The position numbers were made by a program, and so were the translations under genes. Positions 50,282-62,190 of a DNA stretch of 64,000 bases are shown here, one piece after another. The stretch lies in contig OX457041.1 in the NCBI GenBank assembly GCA_949752735.1, forward strand, positions 26,710,205-26,774,204, given 5' to 3'. This stretch comes from Lumbricus terrestris (Eukaryota; Annelida; Clitellata; Crassiclitellata; Lumbricidae). Below the pieces are notes generated by a model, which saw only the letters and a list, made by a program, of their open reading frames with translations, made no database searches and was not told the origin of the DNA. Position 1 is the first letter of the stretch; each line of letters begins with the position of its first letter.

Positions 50282-50549
50282 TATATATGAATCATCGCCT
50301 CATATATATATATAGGCTATATATATATATATAATATTGTGCATGTGCGTCTATATAATTGATCCGGTGAGAGATCATCATATAATTATTACTCAACCCT
50401 GGACGTAAAGAAAATGATGCCCTCCCATGCAGCAGCAGACTTCAGCGGGGGTGCATGGGGTCGATATATAATGTGGGTGCTTGCGTGTGCTGAAGTTTCG
50501 CTTAAGGGAAAGAAAGACAGAAAAAGTCACATCGTTACCTGTCCGCGTT

Positions 50550-51349
50550 GGAGGAGGAGGAGGAGGAGGAGGAGGAGGAGGAGGAGAAAGATGAGGAGGA
50601 GGAAAGGAGGAGGAAGAGGAGAGGAGGAGGAGGAGGAGGAGGAGGAGGAGAAAGAGGAGGAGGAAAGGAGGAGGAAGAGGAGAAGATGAGGAGCAGTGCA
50701 GGAGGAGGAGGAGGAGGAGAAGAGGAGGAGGAGGAGGAGAGGAGGAGGAGGAGGAGAGGAGGAGGAGGAGGAGAGGAGGAGGAGGAGGAGGAGGAGGAGG
50801 AGAAGGATGATGAGGAAAGGAGGAGGAAGAGGAGAGGAGGAGGAGGACAAGAGGAGGAGGAGGAGTGCAGGAGGAGGAGGAGAGGAGGAGGAGGAGAGGA
50901 GCAGGAGAGGAGGAGAGAAGGAGGAGGAGGAGGAGAAAGATGAGGAGGAGGAAAGGAGGAGGAAGAGGAGAGGAGGAGGAGGAGAAAGAGGAGGAGGAGG
51001 AGGAGAAAGAGGAGGAGGAAAGGAGGAGGAAGAGGAGAAGATGAGGAGGAGTGCAGGAGGAGGAGGAGGAGAGGAGGAGGAGGAGGAGGAGAGGAGGAGG
51101 AGGAGGAGGAGAAGGAGAAGGAGGAGGAGGAGAAAGATGAGGAGGAAAGGAGGATGAAGAGGAGAGGAGGAGGAGGACAAGAGGAGGAGTGCAGGAGGAG
51201 GAGGAGAGGAGGAGGAGGAGGAGAGGAGGAGGAGAGGAGGAGGAGGAGGAGGAGAAGGAGAAGGAGGAGGAGGAGAAAGATGAGGAGGAGAGGAGGAAAG
51301 GAGGAGGAAGAGGAGAGGAGGAGGAGGAGGAGGAGGAGAGAAAGAGGAG
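50550..51349 (+). repeat. 800-bp GGA/GAG polypurine tract
   Basis: Almost pure purine on the + strand for about 800 bp, broken only by a few GATGAG, GTGCAG and ACAAG words that recur in higher-order blocks of about 150-250 bp. It resumes after the LINE insertion at 52131-52165. The proline/serine/leucine ORFs on the minus strand are artefacts of (CCT)n. Confidence 0.95.
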
Positions 51350-52130
51350 TAAGTAAGTAAGTAAGTATTTTCTTTATTACTCCACTTGCAAACGCACAAT
51401 GGGACACAGAACATCAATATAATACATAGAAGTAATAATAGGTAATAAAAACGTGCAAAATTTAAAATCAAAAGTTAAATATAATATAATTACTAAACTA
51501 TCATCGTCAATCAAGTTAACTATATAACATTCTGGTGATAAATCCCTTTGCAATCAACGAATCACAACGTGGTATTTCAAGATTGTGTGATCGGGGCCTA
51601 AGGGAGTAACCAGTTACACGTTCAGGTGGAAGAAGATAATGGAGGACATGCCCGGGGTCACAGAGGATAGAAGAAAAGAGGGATACATCTGCCTTGGAAC
51701 ATAACATGTCAAAAGTAGGGGTGTTAGAGGGCAAAAAACCCTGTCTTATCAACTTTCTAATAATAGCGGACAGACGATTCCTCTGACCCTCATTTGCAAA
51801 ACCCCACCATGCTGGCGAAGAATAAAGCATTCGCGCGACTGTGGTGGAACGTACAACATCATGTAGTCGGCTGCCAGTCAAACCATGCGACACAAGGACA
51901 CGAAGTGCATAAAAAGATTGCTTTGCTTTACAGACAATGTTATCAATGTGCTCAGAAAAACCCAACCTATATGAAAGCGTAATACCCAGAACCTTAACTG
52001 TATCAACTCGTTCAATCCCAATAATGGGGGGAGGGCAATCAGAAGTTTTGGAAAGGGGACGCCTAAAGATGACTTCACATGACTTGCTATGATTGAGGCG
52101 CAAGTTACAATTTCTAGCCCACTCTGCAAT
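51350..52130 (-). mobile_element. 5'-truncated LINE inserted in the polypurine tract
   Basis: On the minus strand the element begins abruptly at IAEWARNCNLRLNHSKSCEV, the end of an RT domain, and continues LGITLSYRLGFSEHIDNI, ALRVLVSHGL and YSLRPRSHNLEIPRCDS to a stop at 51516. A short 3' UTR and a (CTTA)n tail (plus-strand GTAAGTAAGTAAGTAA at 51349) follow. Sequence style is CR1/Jockey-like. The frame is intact and the polypurine repeat continues on both sides, so insertion is recent. Confidence 0.88.
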
Positions 52131-52133
52131 GTG
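51516..52133 (-). pseudogene. LINE reverse transcriptase C-terminal domain
   Basis: About 205 codons without a stop: the RT thumb and C-terminal region (EVIFRRPLSKTSDCPPPIIG, VKVLGITLSYRLGFSEHID, AWWGFANEGQRNRLSAIIRK, LLPPERVTGYSLRPRSHN). Endonuclease and RT catalytic YxDD lie in the lost 5' part. The apparent N-terminal MINKSSSSPPPP comes from the flanking repeat. Confidence 0.88.
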
Positions 52134-52172
52134 ATGAGGAGGAGGAGGAGAGGAGGAGGACTTATTAATCAC

Positions 52173-53486
52173 CCTGAAAGCCTCCAGATGACCTCCTCAT
52201 GCACTTCTGGGGGTGAGGCTTTTCTTATTATGAACGTATCCTGCCCCATGCATATAGATAATTCGAATGCATGCTTCAAAAATGAATGTAGCCTATATAT
52301 TCGTATCACCTAATAATTATTATTGTCGTCAACCAGTGTTTAAACTAGGCATCTCCCGCGGGGAGGGAAGGGAGTTCTACCCAGGAATGAGATTTCCTCC
52401 CAGTAAAATCGAGAGTTCTTGTTTGCATGCATATACGTAACATTTCCCCCACAAAATTCTGCACATAACATTACCACCACCCCACTACCCAAAAAAATCG
52501 AAGGTCCCGGTAGTGTTAACAAAATTGCTGTACGAAAGGTATCGTTTGCGGTGTCTGTATACCTCACCGATTGCAGTCTGTTCAAAACGGTGTTTGTCTC
52601 GCCCCCCTCAGAAACCTGACCCCTCCCACCCAAAGCCGGGAGACTGGATTAAATACTGGTCGTCAACCATATACTGCAGCCTACACCGTTTGCTATCACA
52701 CGTGCGCGTTATATATATATATGTATGTATATATATATATTACATATATATATAGCGTGCATATATTATATATATATATATAACACGTATATATATTTTT
52801 CCCTGGAAATTAATGCATGGATATAGTGAATATCCGCTGTTTAGCCTATAGATGCATATATAATTGTATATGTATATATGTTATCTGTATATATATGCGT
52901 TTGTGTGCTGTGTTTGTGTACATGTGTGTGTGTGTGTGTGTGTGTGAGCGTGTGTGGGTGTATGTGTGTGGGTGTGTAGGTGTGTATGTGCAGGTGTGGG
53001 TGTGTAGGTGGGTGTGTCTGTGTGCATGTGTGTTCCTGGGTGTTTGTGTGTGCGCATGGATGGGTGAGGATCTTGGTGGACTTGAAGTGCTGCGACGAGA
53101 CCCTGGATCTCTTTCATTTCCGATTTCGTGAGCCATATAAGATAGACTTCCACATGACGAATTATTCTTTTAATTATATATCTTTCATGCATGCATGTTT
53201 CCATGTAATTAACCCAAATATATATTCTTCGGCTTGCTATGAGAGTTTTCTCTGAATTTCTGGACCAGTGTCTTTCGTCGAATGCGTGATTGCAATAATA
53301 ACAATAATAACAATTTCTGTGTTACTTCTTTCACAACACTCTCAACTGACATGTGCATGTTATATATATATCAGGAGCTGCTGACGATCATATATATAGA
53401 TCTATATATTATCATATATATTATCGTATATATATATTATCATATATATGTATTACTATAGTTGGTGAAAACGATTTATATATATA
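52173..53486. other. spacer with AT, TG and GCATGC runs
   Basis: Contains (TA)n runs at 52710-52795, a TG-rich stretch at 52920-53050 and AT runs at 53360-53460. No exon could be supported. Confidence 0.55.
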
Positions 53487-54888
53487 CAGGGTGGCTCAAA
53501 AAAAAACGTACCACCGGGGAAAATGCGATATCTTCGCAGCCGATTGGGGTTTTTCTGCGAAAATTTCACAATTTGAAGGGGAATGAATATACAACAATCC
53601 CTGAAAGTTTCATTTGAAACTTTTCATGTTTGCAAAAGTTACAGCTGTTCAAACTTAAAATTTCGTTTTTTCAATTATCCGGAGAATCATGCTCCAATAC
53701 AAGTGATTTCATTAGGATGTTTGGCAAATTACAACACACACACATTGATGATGATGTCATACGACCTCACTATGAGCTGTAAAGAAGCTGTTTATGAAGC
53801 AATCTGCTGGTATTTGGTGATATTTTATAGATTAAGGTCTCAATTGGTGAACCCAAACAATGAACGTCATGGGCAAAGTTTCTGCAAAAGATAAAATGGG
53901 AACTCGGACTTTGCATGAACAGAGACTGAGGCATCGCGTGATCATAGCAAAATACCCAGTGAAAAGTGGAGCCTGAGCACATTGAAGACTATCTGCAAAC
54001 GGGTTTATGTAACGAAGATCAGATGTCGGAAGAGAGGCAGGAAGTGGTCGCTTGATCTGACGGAAAAAGCGCGATTTTCACGAAATTCGCTTGGTAATCG
54101 AAAGGTCAAGTTTGCAAAGCAAATCGTGGTTTCGGCATCAGATATGCCGGCGTGTGTTGCGGCTGCAAGAAAAGACTGCAATTAATCCCATTCAGTAGGT
54201 TAGATGTCAAACTCATCATTGAACTCGCTTACCCAGACTCATTGAAGACCAGGTATGCTCTAACATCTGGTTTTATTATGCAGCAGGACAGTGCGCCTGC
54301 TTGCTCGCACGGCAAGGTTGATTATGATGGCGCTACCTTATTGACATCAACTGAAGTAAATGCATTGGCAAAGATGATTTACAAACTCGCCAGACCTTAA
54401 CCCTCTTGTTTATCACGTCTGGGGAGCTATGCTGGAACGCTGCAAGACATTTAATCCCAAGTTGGAGAACATTGGCCAGCTGAAGCAAGTCTTGCTGCTA
54501 ATGTGGGGTCAGTTGCCGCAGGACCCGACCAACAAGGCCATACTAAGCTTCACAAAAAGAATTTGAGCTTGTGTTAAGGCAGAGAGTGGACACTCTCATT
54601 ATACCTTACAATAAACTGCAAAACCGAATGCTGAGGTCGTAGGGAAAAGTGATATCATATGACATGGAAATCTACAAGTGACGTAAATTTTCCGCGGATA
54701 TTTGAAAAAACGAAATTTTAAGTTTGAACAGCTGTAACTTTTGCAAACATGAAAAGTTTCAAATGAAACTTTCAGGGATTGTTGGAAATTCATTCTCCTA
54801 CAAATTGGGATATTTTCGCAGAAAAAGTTCAATCGGCGGCGAAGATATCGCATTTTCCCCGGTGGTACGTTTTTTTTGAGCCACCCTG
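53487..54888 (+). mobile_element. mariner-type element, family 2, full length but decayed
   Basis: TA (53485-53486, 54889-54890) flanks inverted termini CAGGGTGGCTCAAAAAAAAA and TTTTTTTTGAGCCACCCTG; homology continues inward for more than 100 bp. Forward transposase remnants include FSRNSLGNRKVKFAKQIV, FIMQQDSAPACSHGK and VYHVWGAMLERC. Frameshifts and stops break the gene. 1402 bp. Confidence 0.9.
53880..54565 (+). pseudogene. mariner transposase pseudogene, family 2
   Basis: Order: helix-turn-helix-like TLHEQRLRHRVI, then WSLDLTEKARFSR, QQDSAPA (second catalytic-region motif) and YHVWGAMLERCKTFNPKLEN near the third. At least three frame changes and several stops make it non-functional. Confidence 0.75.
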
Positions 54889-55544
54889 TATATGCGTCTG
54901 TAATTGAAGATACAATTCGTTTTATTTTCTAATTTTTTATGTTCATTATCAAAATCCTCACTCTATAGCAAAGTGAATGTATTGTAGGCCTATTGGCTGA
55001 CTTGCAGTAAGCCCATGCATGCATGCAGCAATCTGATTTCACTTAAATTATACTATATTACAACAGTGAAAATGTCAACCTTTATTCTCAAATTCTTTAG
55101 TATATAGTACTTTGCATGCAATTCTCCACCGGCCAGAAAAACATCGGCGATGCTTTAGAAATGTTGAGACACCGAAAAGCAAGTGAATACAATTAAAACA
55201 CATTTGATTCAGACTAAAACAGAATTTCAATCTTTATCATTGTCATCCTTGTGAAGTCTATTCGATGGCCATGGCAGTTTGGTCACTGCTTCCAGTTGAA
55301 GGTCACTCGCTCTCCGCTCTCCAGCCATGCATGCAGTGCATGCGGGTTCCTCGCTGCAGGTTTATTATTCGGCTCGTGTTTCTTGTGCGTTTTGGACATT
55401 CTTCCTGGAACAATCATATATACATGTATGCATGTATATGAACATTTATATAACCTTACAATATATTCGTAAGGCGATATATAAATAGCATCAAGAAGGT
55501 GCTATAGACGTAAATATATGCATGCATTATGCTCAATATATAGT
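54889..55544. other. spacer, GCATGC-rich
   Basis: No gene recognised; several GCATGCATGC words and short AT runs. Confidence 0.5.
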
Positions 55545-56110
55545 ACTAGCTGGGGTACCCGGCGTTGCCCGGGAAATTTAGGATTCGATCAGCTCCGGCC
55601 ACAACCCCACCACACAACACTCCACCACATTCCGACCTCTACCAGTACGCCACCGAAGAAATTTGGGTTTTGACGAAAATTTCCACCCCCACTCCATCCC
55701 CCTCCAACCCACCCCACCCCTCCACACCACCTCAACCCACTCCCTCACTCCACCCCACCCCATCCCCAACCCCACCCCTCGACCCCTACGCCACCCCACC
55801 CCACCACCTCCACCTCCACCTTTCACCTCCACCCCACCTCTCCACTCCACTTTAGACACCTCTAAAACGGTTAAAATTGCTGCATTTATACGTGGCAAGC
55901 GAATGAAATTTTTTAGCGAAAATCAGTGTTTTTGACCCCCCGCACCCTGCCCCCCCTGGTGGTGGAGATTTGCCAACCACTGATCCGGGGGGTTCTGATG
56001 GACCTCTATCTAGGAAAAAAAATCAAAAAAATAGCTGCGTTTTTTTGAAAAAAAATTGGGCCCCATGGTGGTAGAGAATCGCCAACCCCTCGCCTTTGCG
56101 TCTCGTGCCG
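55545..56110 (+). mobile_element. dispersed element ending GGGTACCCGGCGTTGCCCGGG (copy 2)
   Basis: Order: CTAGCTGGGGTACCCGGCGT, AATTTAGGATTCGATCAGC, a CCCCACCC minisatellite (55685-55850), ACACCTCTAAAACGGTTAAA and two CCCTGGTGGTGGAGATTTGCC-type modules (55957, 56062). It mirrors 47480-48240 and shares modules with 27930-28440. Confidence 0.6.
55685..55850 (+). repeat. CCCCACCC-type minisatellite
   Basis: Irregular C-rich units (CCACCCCA, CCTCCACC); the complement is G-rich. It occupies the same place in the element as the G-rich array at 47775-48180. Confidence 0.85.
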
Positions 56111-56336
56111 AGACCTACACAGTAGTGAAGGTTTGGAGTGAAAAGCTCAAAAACTGTGAGCGTGCATGCATTCTGGACAAAGTCACAACATACATACATA
56201 CAAACATACATAGTCACATCCTTCCTTATAGATATAGATATATATGCTTGCATGCGAAGTTCAGCTGCACATATGCAATGCAGTGCATGCATTGCATGGG
56301 TCAAGTATATACATGCATGCAAACGTGCATAAACGT

Positions 56337-56339
<3 letters not shown>

Positions 56340-56389
<50 letters not shown>
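56340..56389. repeat. (AT)n microsatellite
   Basis: About 25 TA repeats. Confidence 0.95.
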
Positions 56390-56393
<4 letters not shown>

Positions 56394-56464
56394 AACATGA
56401 TGTATGCTTACACAGATACAAAAATACATGCGCGCAGCGGCGCATGCAGATATACAGCCTAATA

Positions 56465-57693
56465 CAGGGTGCGGCCGAAAAAATACCCCATTACGAAAAT
56501 CGCGATTTCTCAAAAACCGCTGAATATTTTGTTATAAAACTTCGCCAGTCTATTTGACACATAGGCCTATCTATCTACAACTTGGCTAGATCTAATGAAA
56601 TTCGATTCATGAACACCAAAATGGTGCAACCATGAAGTGAAACAATGTTATTTTTGTTTCAACAGACATGTCATTTAGTGACAGCAATAACAGCAATAAG
56701 TAACAAAGTAGCGCCGCAAACAGAAATGTAACAAAGCGCAAGGTTACTTATTGTTATTGACAAGATTAGGCCAAACTGTCAAGTTTTGTGCAATGAATGT
56801 TCGAAGTGACCACCGTTTGCTTTTACGCAAGCTTGCAGACGTTTTAGAAAGCCCATGGCAGAACAGACTTCTGAATGTTCTCAAGTGGCAAGCCATTCCA
56901 GATGATTTGCAGCGTAGCCTACAGTTCAGAAATGTTCTTTGGCTTTGTGGGAAGTTTGTTGTAAGTCTCAAGCATTGCACCCCAGACAGCATAGTCGAGT
57001 GGGTTCATATAAATGGGGAATTTGGCGGTCATAAATCCTTGTCGATGAAGTCGGGACAGTGACTTGTTAACCAATCTTGGGCCAGCTTGGCGACGTGAGC
57101 GGGCGCTCCATCTTGCTGAAAAGTGAACTGATTTCCCAAGACAGTGTGACAGTCATCGACAAGCTTAGGCAAAAGATTCTCCACGTATATATAGTACTTT
57201 GCATTGATGCCATTGACTTTGGCCTTCTCGCCAATGAAATGCAATTAAGCGTCCTTTGCCCTCATATAGCTGACACCTGCAGAAACCATGATGTTGGGAG
57301 AGAACTTGGCTCTCTCGATCAACAGGAGGCTTGGATGGATAATTTTTATCGGGTGTTTTCTTCTTCGCCCAGACGCGGTTGTTTTGAGTATTAATTGGTG
57401 GATTGATGTAAAAGATCTTTTCATGTGTGAAGAAAACCTTATATGGCACACTGCAGGCTACTTTATGTCAAATTATGATTTTCTATTTCGTGAATGTCGT
57501 GTTAAATTGAAAAAATGCAGTTCTTTCTTCTGCCTGATGTCATGATCACAAATATAAAGATACTGACATAAAATTTTCAAATAATATGCAGAAATATGCT
57601 ACAAATAAAAATGAAAATATTTGTAAGGAAATACTGCAGCTGTTTTCGAGAAATGGCAATTTTCGTAATGGGTATTTTTTTGGCCGCACCCTG
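56465..57693 (-). mobile_element. mariner-type element, family 3, full length but decayed
   Basis: TA (56463-56464, 57694-57695) flanks CAGGGTGCGGCCGAAAAAAT and ATTTTTTTGGCCGCACCCTG. The minus-strand transposase is spread over three frames. 1229 bp. Confidence 0.92.
56744..57451 (-). pseudogene. mariner transposase pseudogene, family 3
   Basis: Minus-strand pieces in order: KVFFTHEKIFYINPPINTQN with NRVWAKK, then QFTFQQDGAPAHVAKLAQDW with LTSHCPDFIDKD, then MNPLDYAVWGAMLE and PKNISELK-like text. QQDGAPAH and NPLDYAVWG are the regions of the second and third catalytic acids. Frameshifts break it and the N-terminal DNA-binding part is eroded. Confidence 0.85.
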
Positions 57694-57768
57694 TACTTGC
57701 AATACAAACATGACATAGATAAATGCGCACTTCTTAAATTTGCATATATATAATTATATGTGTGTGTG

Positions 57769-60120
57769 CAGTGGCGCAACCAGGGGGGTGCTGGGGGGTG
57801 CTTGAGCACCCCCCAGGGCTAAAAAGGTGACCCACGCAATTTTTCCAAATCCGATGAGTTCTTGGTGGGTGGGGTTGGGGGGGGTAGGGGCATTTCGGTC
57901 TTTCAGTCTTTCAGATTACACAATCAAGCAAGTTCCTTAAATTCATTCTTCTGTATTATAATTTTAGTCAAATTCATAGTTCATAAAGCACTTGATTTTA
58001 GTGCCTATAGCTGACCTACCTGAGTTTGTCTGGGAATCTGAGTTTGTCGAGAATTTGCCTATCCTTTGCCTTTACATTTCAGTATCTCACCAATTTATTG
58101 ATTATATGTTACGACTTATTTGATAGTACCGTGTGTGCAATTTTTTGCAAAATTTGACAAAATGATAGTAGTTTTTAGTTGCTGCATGTTTATTGTAATT
58201 ATTGTCTTACATAAACTGCCATAGTGCCATATTATACCATGATCTTATTTCCTACGATACATTGATACAACTATAATTTTATTATTTATTATTATAATAT
58301 AATTATGATACTATCATATATGATATTATAATGTGCATAGCTTACGGCAGCGGCGCCCGCAGGCGTACGCACTTACGCAAGTGCGTACAGCAGCGGTGCC
58401 CGTAGACGTACGCACACGTACGTAAGTGCGTACAGCGCGATGACCCAAAAGGTATGTTTTTTGGAAATTCTAGGTTGATGACTAAAAAAAGGTCATCAGT
58501 TTTTTCGGCGGATAGAAAAGGTATGTTTTTGGGAGAAATTCTAGGTTGATGACTAAAAAAAAAAAAAAAAGGTCATCAGTTTTTTCGGCGACCTAACGAA
58601 AATTTTTCCCTGTTCGCCCCTCCTTCGAAAATTTCTGTGCGTACAAGAAAAAAATCCTGCGAGCGCCGCTGGCTTACGGTACTGTTATTGGCGGATATTT
58701 AGGGCGATAGGGGAGACGTAAGTAATTGTCAGGGAACAGTCTGAAGTCTTAAACCCCCAAAGTTTGTGGTAAGGGGACGGAGATGCTTATATCCCCAATA
58801 TGTCATAAATATTTCATAAATATTATTAAAAAATTCTGCAATGTTATCCGCTGTTTATCCATAATGAACAATTAGGTTAAGACGACATGCAGCCTATAAC
58901 GCTGTCATCACAGTGCATGTGTGTAAATTTAAAAATAACAATTCTTAGACGATGGGAGGTGCATTTATTGGAATCTTATATCACATCTCTGAGCACAAAA
59001 ATCATGAGCTGTTTTGTAAAAATGACAGCTTTAAAAGTCACGGTGCACTGTGCAAATCCCAAAATTTTTAAGTAATTGCGAAGCAACACTCTGAAATTTT
59101 AAATTAAAATCTATGACTATCAGCATTGAAAATGAGCATTTTTATTAAGATGACAGTTTAAAAGCATTACAGTATGGAAATTAAAAAATAAAACATTGGG
59201 GAGGGGCATTGAAATCTTACACCATGTCTTTCAGCAATGAAATCATGATAAATTTCGCTAAAATGACACCCTCAAATGATACCATTGCAGTGTGGAAATA
59301 AAAATTCTATGTTGGAGAGGAGGCACACACCCTTGCCCGAACCCATTCCCCTGCTAGGCCTATGTTGAATCTGAAATCACTTTTTTGTCAGCACGAAAGT
59401 AATAGAGTTATTTTGCTAAGTTGACATCTTAGAATGGTACCATAATAATCGTGGAAAATCAGATTTTTTTATAATTGTGAGTATATTTATTAAAGTTTAG
59501 ACCATGCACTCTTGTCAGCAATGAAATGGTATAGCAATTTTGCTTTAGATGACAACTTAAAATGCTGCCATTGCAGTGTGGAAATGAGAAAACTTCTGAT
59601 GTGAAGGGCACATCCCCTCCCGAAGTCCCTGCCCTCTTCGCGCCACGTGCTTCGGAGATTTTCCGTCGGTTGCTCGCCTTTCCCCGGAAACCTTTATTCC
59701 CAGAGAAGAGACTAGAAAAAACCAGGTTATTGGGGGAGGGGCTAGATTAAACACTGGTTATTAATTCTGCCACTCGCGGGAGGAGAAGAACTAAGACCCT
59801 TTGTTTTATCTAAACAAATGGGAAAGGACATTATTTTTGTAAGTCCTGAACCGTGTTTTTCAGAAGTTTTCATGACTTTATCGCTCATAAATACAGCTGG
59901 CAAACAAGAGCCTGAAACGCGCTCTAGCTGATGCAAAATTTTTAAAATGTGCTGGTTTCTGGGGCGGAGCCCCAGACCCCGCTGGGGGAGCTTACGATGC
60001 TCCCCCATACCCCCTAGTCGGCATTGGCTTCGTGCCTTCGGCACTCGCTGCTTCGCACCTTCGGCGCTTACAATAATAATTCTGAGCACCCCCCAGGAAA
60101 ATTTTCTGGTTGCGCCCCTG
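57769..60120. mobile_element. hAT-like non-autonomous element, 2352 bp, with nested MITE
   Basis: The termini CAGTGGCGCAACCAG and CTGGTTGCGCCCCTG are inverted. tgtgtgtg flanks both ends (57761-57768, 60121-60128), though that is low-complexity. GAGCACCCCCCAG lies next to both ends in inverted sense. The inside contains the MITE at 58348-58671 and GC-rich TTCGGCACTCGCTGCTTCGC near the right end. No transposase. Confidence 0.85.
58348..58671. mobile_element. hAT-like MITE (CAGCGGCGCCCGCAGG termini), exact TSD
   Basis: The termini CAGCGGCGCCCGCAGG and CCTGCGAGCGCCGCTG are flanked by exact gcttacgg copies (58340-58347, 58672-58679). The inside has GCGTACGCAC repeats and two copies of a GGTTGATGACTAAAAAAAGG / TCATCAGTTTTTTCGGCG block about 85 bp apart. 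Nested in the 57769-60120 element. Confidence 0.95.
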
Positions 60121-60568
60121 TGTGTGTGTTTTCTTTTCCATGATTATACACGGACTCTTTAATCGATGTCTCCTCATGTATCCGAATACGTATAGAATCT
60201 GAAATTAGGAATCGATGAAGCTATATATAGTCTATGCTCGTGAATAAAGTAGCATATATTATTATGACGAAGATCGCTGCAGTCTGTTGTTAACCGTTTT
60301 CCGTTTTGCTTCGGTAACCTAGCTTTATGACGTATCGAACCAATCATACAGCTAGATAACCAAAGACAGCCAGAAAATCTCATTGAATTTCACCTCTGCA
60401 GAGGGGATGGACGGATGGATGGATGGATGGGTGGATGGATGGATGGATGGATAGGCCTGCATGGTTGCATGGAGAGCCAGAGTTCCACGCATGTATTCAT
60501 TCATGTGTTTCAATTATTTATTTCTATATCTCTATAGCTACCCTTCCAGCTCTATATGTATACTCATG
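60121..60568. other. spacer with short (GGAT)n run
   Basis: (GGAT)n at 60408-60452; otherwise nothing recognised. Confidence 0.5.
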
Positions 60569-60761
60569 CTTGCAGAAGCGGTCCCGACTATAGAATACAG
60601 GGTGGACACTGCATCGGATGTGTCACGCCGAAGCGCCCGAGCAATTGCGAGTGAAGGACTTGCTTGAGTTGCAAGGTCTCTACACGGCGGTTTGAGGTTG
60701 GTTCGAACCTGCAACCCTCCGGCTGCTAGGCATCGAACAAGTACCCACTAAACACTACCGC
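60569..60761 (-). mobile_element. tRNA-derived SINE, copy 3 (best head)
   Basis: From 60761 on the minus strand: GCGGTAGTGTTTAGTGGGTA, then GCAGCCGGAGGGTTGCAGGT and TCGAACC give an A-box-like and a clear B-box (GGTTCGAACC) in tRNA spacing. The conserved body follows (AAGTCCTTCACTCGCAATTG, GCTTCGGCGTGACACATCCG, GCAGTGTCCACCCTGTATTC). The 3' tail is less clear than in the other copies. Confidence 0.7.
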
Positions 60762-61658
60762 AACAAAAAGACGACTCATTTATTGCAGGTGCATGCACCA
60801 TCATGTTATAACGATGTGTGTGAACTCATGCATGATGAGGAAGTCCAGAGCCATGAATGCATGTCTTATATAGTCTGCAGGACTTCATGGTTAATGCAAT
60901 CTGCATGTCGACAAAATCGCTTGTTTTTAAGTTTGTCTTAATATATAATCACCATTAAAAATTTAGCCTTGCTTGAAATATTTTAATTGGTGAAAAGTGA
61001 TTTTTGGCATTTTATGCTATCTTGTCGGGATGAATGGAAATGGGGGGAAGGAAATTGGGGCAAAGCATGCATGCCGGGATGGGGCGGCGATGGGGAGAGA
61101 CTTACTTTATATTGTTGGATGGGGATGGGGACGAAATTGTCTTTGCGCGTCACAGTCCATGCACTTCATGGACATGCATCAGCAGAAAGCGAGTTCACAA
61201 ATAAAATATGATTATTATTATCATGCACTCTATATAATATAACTGCACGGATCCAATGGCAATTCGGGATCATTTTGTCTAAAAGTGCATGCAGAATATA
61301 TTTGAAATAATGTCAAACGTGCCGCATGCATGGAGCTCATTTTTATAACAAGCTATATATAGCATGCGTTTGGAAATTATTCTTCGCTTCGAATGCATTG
61401 CGGATTTTTACGTTCAGACGATATTTCTTATGCAATTTTGACTATGTATACTCTCTCATGCATAGAGAATAGTGTATACACTCCTTTCCGATATATACGT
61501 GACATGTGCGAGGAAAGGATGGGCTTCCTGCACGATGTGTGTTGGGTCCCGTGGACTTCCGGTTCTTTGTATACATGCAGCCGGGCAACAATGGTGTCTC
61601 TGCCATGCAATGGAAGGGACTTTGACTGTCAGTCGTTGGTGGCGCTTCGACAAACCCC
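60762..61658. other. spacer, GCATGC-rich
   Basis: No gene recognised; open frames here have no support. Confidence 0.45.
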
Positions 61659-61768
61659 ACCCCACACCCCTCCACCCCACACCCCTCCACCCCACACCCC
61701 TCCACCCCACACCCCTCCACCCCACACCCCTCCACCCCACACCCCTCCACCCCACACCCCTCCACCTC
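61659..61768 (+). repeat. 15-bp CCACCCCACACCCCT minisatellite
   Basis: Seven near-perfect 15-bp units. The Gly/Val/Glu frames on the other strand are artefacts. Confidence 0.96.
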
Positions 61769-61769
61769 C

Positions 61770-62182
61770 GTCGACCGACTGGTGACAAATAGCCTGCAGT
61801 GTATATGTATAGCCTATACCTTAAAAGCGCGATCGTTGCCGAGAGCTCGAGGGATATATATTTTTAGTCGAGCGTGTATCGCGTTTACTATCAATGAGAG
61901 ACCACAGGACGGGTGAATGGTGTCGTTGTGTATCGTGGATCACGCTATCGAAACGACTTCGTCCCGAGACTCTGAACATAAATTCTCATGTTGCCGGTCA
62001 ACTTGCGTAATATGTTAATTTGTCGACTTTTTTCCCGCGTGCGTCATATATATATATAATTATATATATAATTTTATATATATATATAATTTTATATATA
62101 TATAATTCTATATATATACACATATATATACAACATACTTGAAACGGAAGGTCATGACCTTTCCAGTTCTCTGTTCGGGTCT
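61770..62182. other. spacer with AT runs
   Basis: (TA)n and TTATATATA runs at 62045-62130; nothing else supported. Confidence 0.5.
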
Positions 62183-62190
62183 ACTGCATA

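Noticed and set aside
50527..51471. Long open frames (290-314 codons, Ser/Pro/Leu) on the minus strand
   Set aside because: They are translations of a (CCT)n/(GGA)n tract; no splice sites, homology or non-repetitive sequence.
53040..53135. Possible further exon of the channel-like gene (WVRILVDLKCCDETLDLF)
   Set aside because: No acceptor at a fitting position, and the text does not resemble the expected extracellular domain; it lies next to a TG-rich repeat.
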